Positions 6,264-6,735 of a stretch of DNA of 6,735 nucleotides are shown one piece after another. Position 1 is the stretch's first letter, and every line of letters begins with the position of its first letter. The notes beneath the pieces were generated by a model, which saw only the letters and a program-made list of their open reading frames with translations, made no database searches and had not been told where the DNA came from. The stretch is from an uncultured Pseudobdellovibrionaceae bacterium (lineage in GTDB: Bacteria; Bdellovibrionota; Bdellovibrionia; Bdellovibrionales; Bdellovibrionaceae), in contig CALCCV010000704.1 in the NCBI GenBank assembly GCA_937900305.1, positions 1 to 6,735 on the forward strand, given 5' to 3'. The translations under genes and the position numbers were made by a program.

Positions 6264-6735
6264 ATGCAGCGAAAGAAAGTCATCGTTACGGGCGGAGCGG
6301 GTTTCATCGGAAGCACGTTGGTAAGAACACTTTTGAAACAAGATTACGGGGTCACCGTGGTCGACTCTCTCACCTATGCAGGTCACCTGGGAAATATTGA
6401 ATCGCTCATTGGTGAAAATTGCCAATTTGTCCGCGCTGACATCGGTGATTTTAAAGCGATGAGTCAGCTTTTCGAACGCGAGCGTTGGGATGGAGTTTTT
6501 AATCTCGCGGCAGAAAGTCACGTTGACAACTCCATTTCTGGTCCACAGGCGTTTGTCGATACAAACGTGACAGGAACTTTTCAATTGCTTGAGGCCACTC
6601 GCAAAGCTTGGTCTACGTGGTCTGAAGCTGACAAAAAGAATTTTCGCTTCGTTCACATCTCAACCGACGAAGTTTTTGGTTCTTTGGGTGAAACGGGAAA
6701 GTTCACGGAAGCGACGGCCTATGCTCCGAACTCTC
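6264..6735 (+). CDS. rmlB: dTDP-glucose 4,6-dehydratase RmlB (5' part, cut by window end)
   Basis: The visible 157 residues are the N-terminal, NAD-binding part of an extended short-chain dehydrogenase; the full family length is about 330-360. Seen are TGGAGFIG (9-16), VVDSLTYAG with Asp34 (32-40), ADIGD (58-62), NLAAESHVDNSI (80-91), and HISTDEVFGS (131-140), whose Thr134, Asp135 and Glu136 are the RmlB-specific dehydration residues. The window ends in the PNS stretch just before the expected YxxxK tyrosine. It converts dTDP-glucose to dTDP-4-keto-6-deoxyglucose, the second step toward dTDP-L-rhamnose and other deoxy sugars. The ATG at 6264 has AAGGA (6254-6258) at 5 nt. rmlA, rmlC and rmlD may follow outside the window. 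The TDE triad separates it from UDP-glucose 4-epimerases and from UDP-glucuronate decarboxylases. Confidence 0.94.
   Translation, partial: MQRKKVIVTGGAGFIGSTLVRTLLKQDYGVTVVDSLTYAGHLGNIESLIGENCQFVRADIGDFKAMSQLFERERWDGVFNLAAESHVDNSISGPQAFVDTNVTGTFQLLEATRKAWSTWSEADKKNFRFVHISTDEVFGSLGETGKFTEATAYAPNS

Noticed and set aside
6252..6656. 134-codon minus frame opposite rmlB
   Set aside because: It is antisense to clearly recognisable RmlB sequence and shows no domain of its own.

Overview
This window is part of a surface-polysaccharide (O-antigen, capsule or similar) biosynthesis locus of a Gram-negative bacterium. The support is a Wzx-type flippase, two family 2 glycosyltransferases, a UDP-N-acetylhexosamine 6-dehydrogenase closely resembling Pseudomonas WbpA, and the start of a dTDP-glucose 4,6-dehydratase (RmlB). 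Base composition looks near 50% GC with many A/T homopolymer runs inside genes. That would suit a Bdellovibrionota or other deep proteobacterial lineage, but the window holds no taxonomic marker and this is only a guess.

Layout: 1-241 holds a doubtful gene end plus one or two very short reading frames with good Shine-Dalgarno sequences. 242-1516 (+) encodes a polytopic membrane protein with GT-C-like features. Its stop codon abuts, with no gap, the stop codon of wzx (1517-2824, -). A 90-bp divergent control region (2825-2913) separates wzx from two translationally coupled glycosyltransferases (2914-3795 and 3792-4796, +). The second overlaps the 3' end of the convergent wbpA-like gene (4722-6047, -) by 75 nt. 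A 216-bp divergent intergenic region (6048-6263) then leads to rmlB (6264 to the window end, +), which is cut by the window edge.

How the genes fit together: the WbpA-like enzyme would supply a UDP-linked N-acetylhexosaminuronic acid, and RmlB starts the route to dTDP-L-rhamnose or another dTDP-6-deoxyhexose. The two GT2 enzymes, both of types often found as rhamnosyl- or deoxyhexosyltransferases, would build the repeat unit on undecaprenyl phosphate at the cytoplasmic face. Wzx would flip it, and the 242-1516 membrane protein could be a periplasm-facing lipid-linked sugar transferase or, less likely, the polymerase.

I found no mobile element, CRISPR array, tRNA or rRNA, and no clearly new system. 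The points worth a second look are structural: strand alternation with abutting or overlapping 3' ends, several 8-nt homopolymer runs in coding sequence (three in one glycosyltransferase), an 11-bp hairpin inside that gene, and short leader-like frames before the membrane protein.
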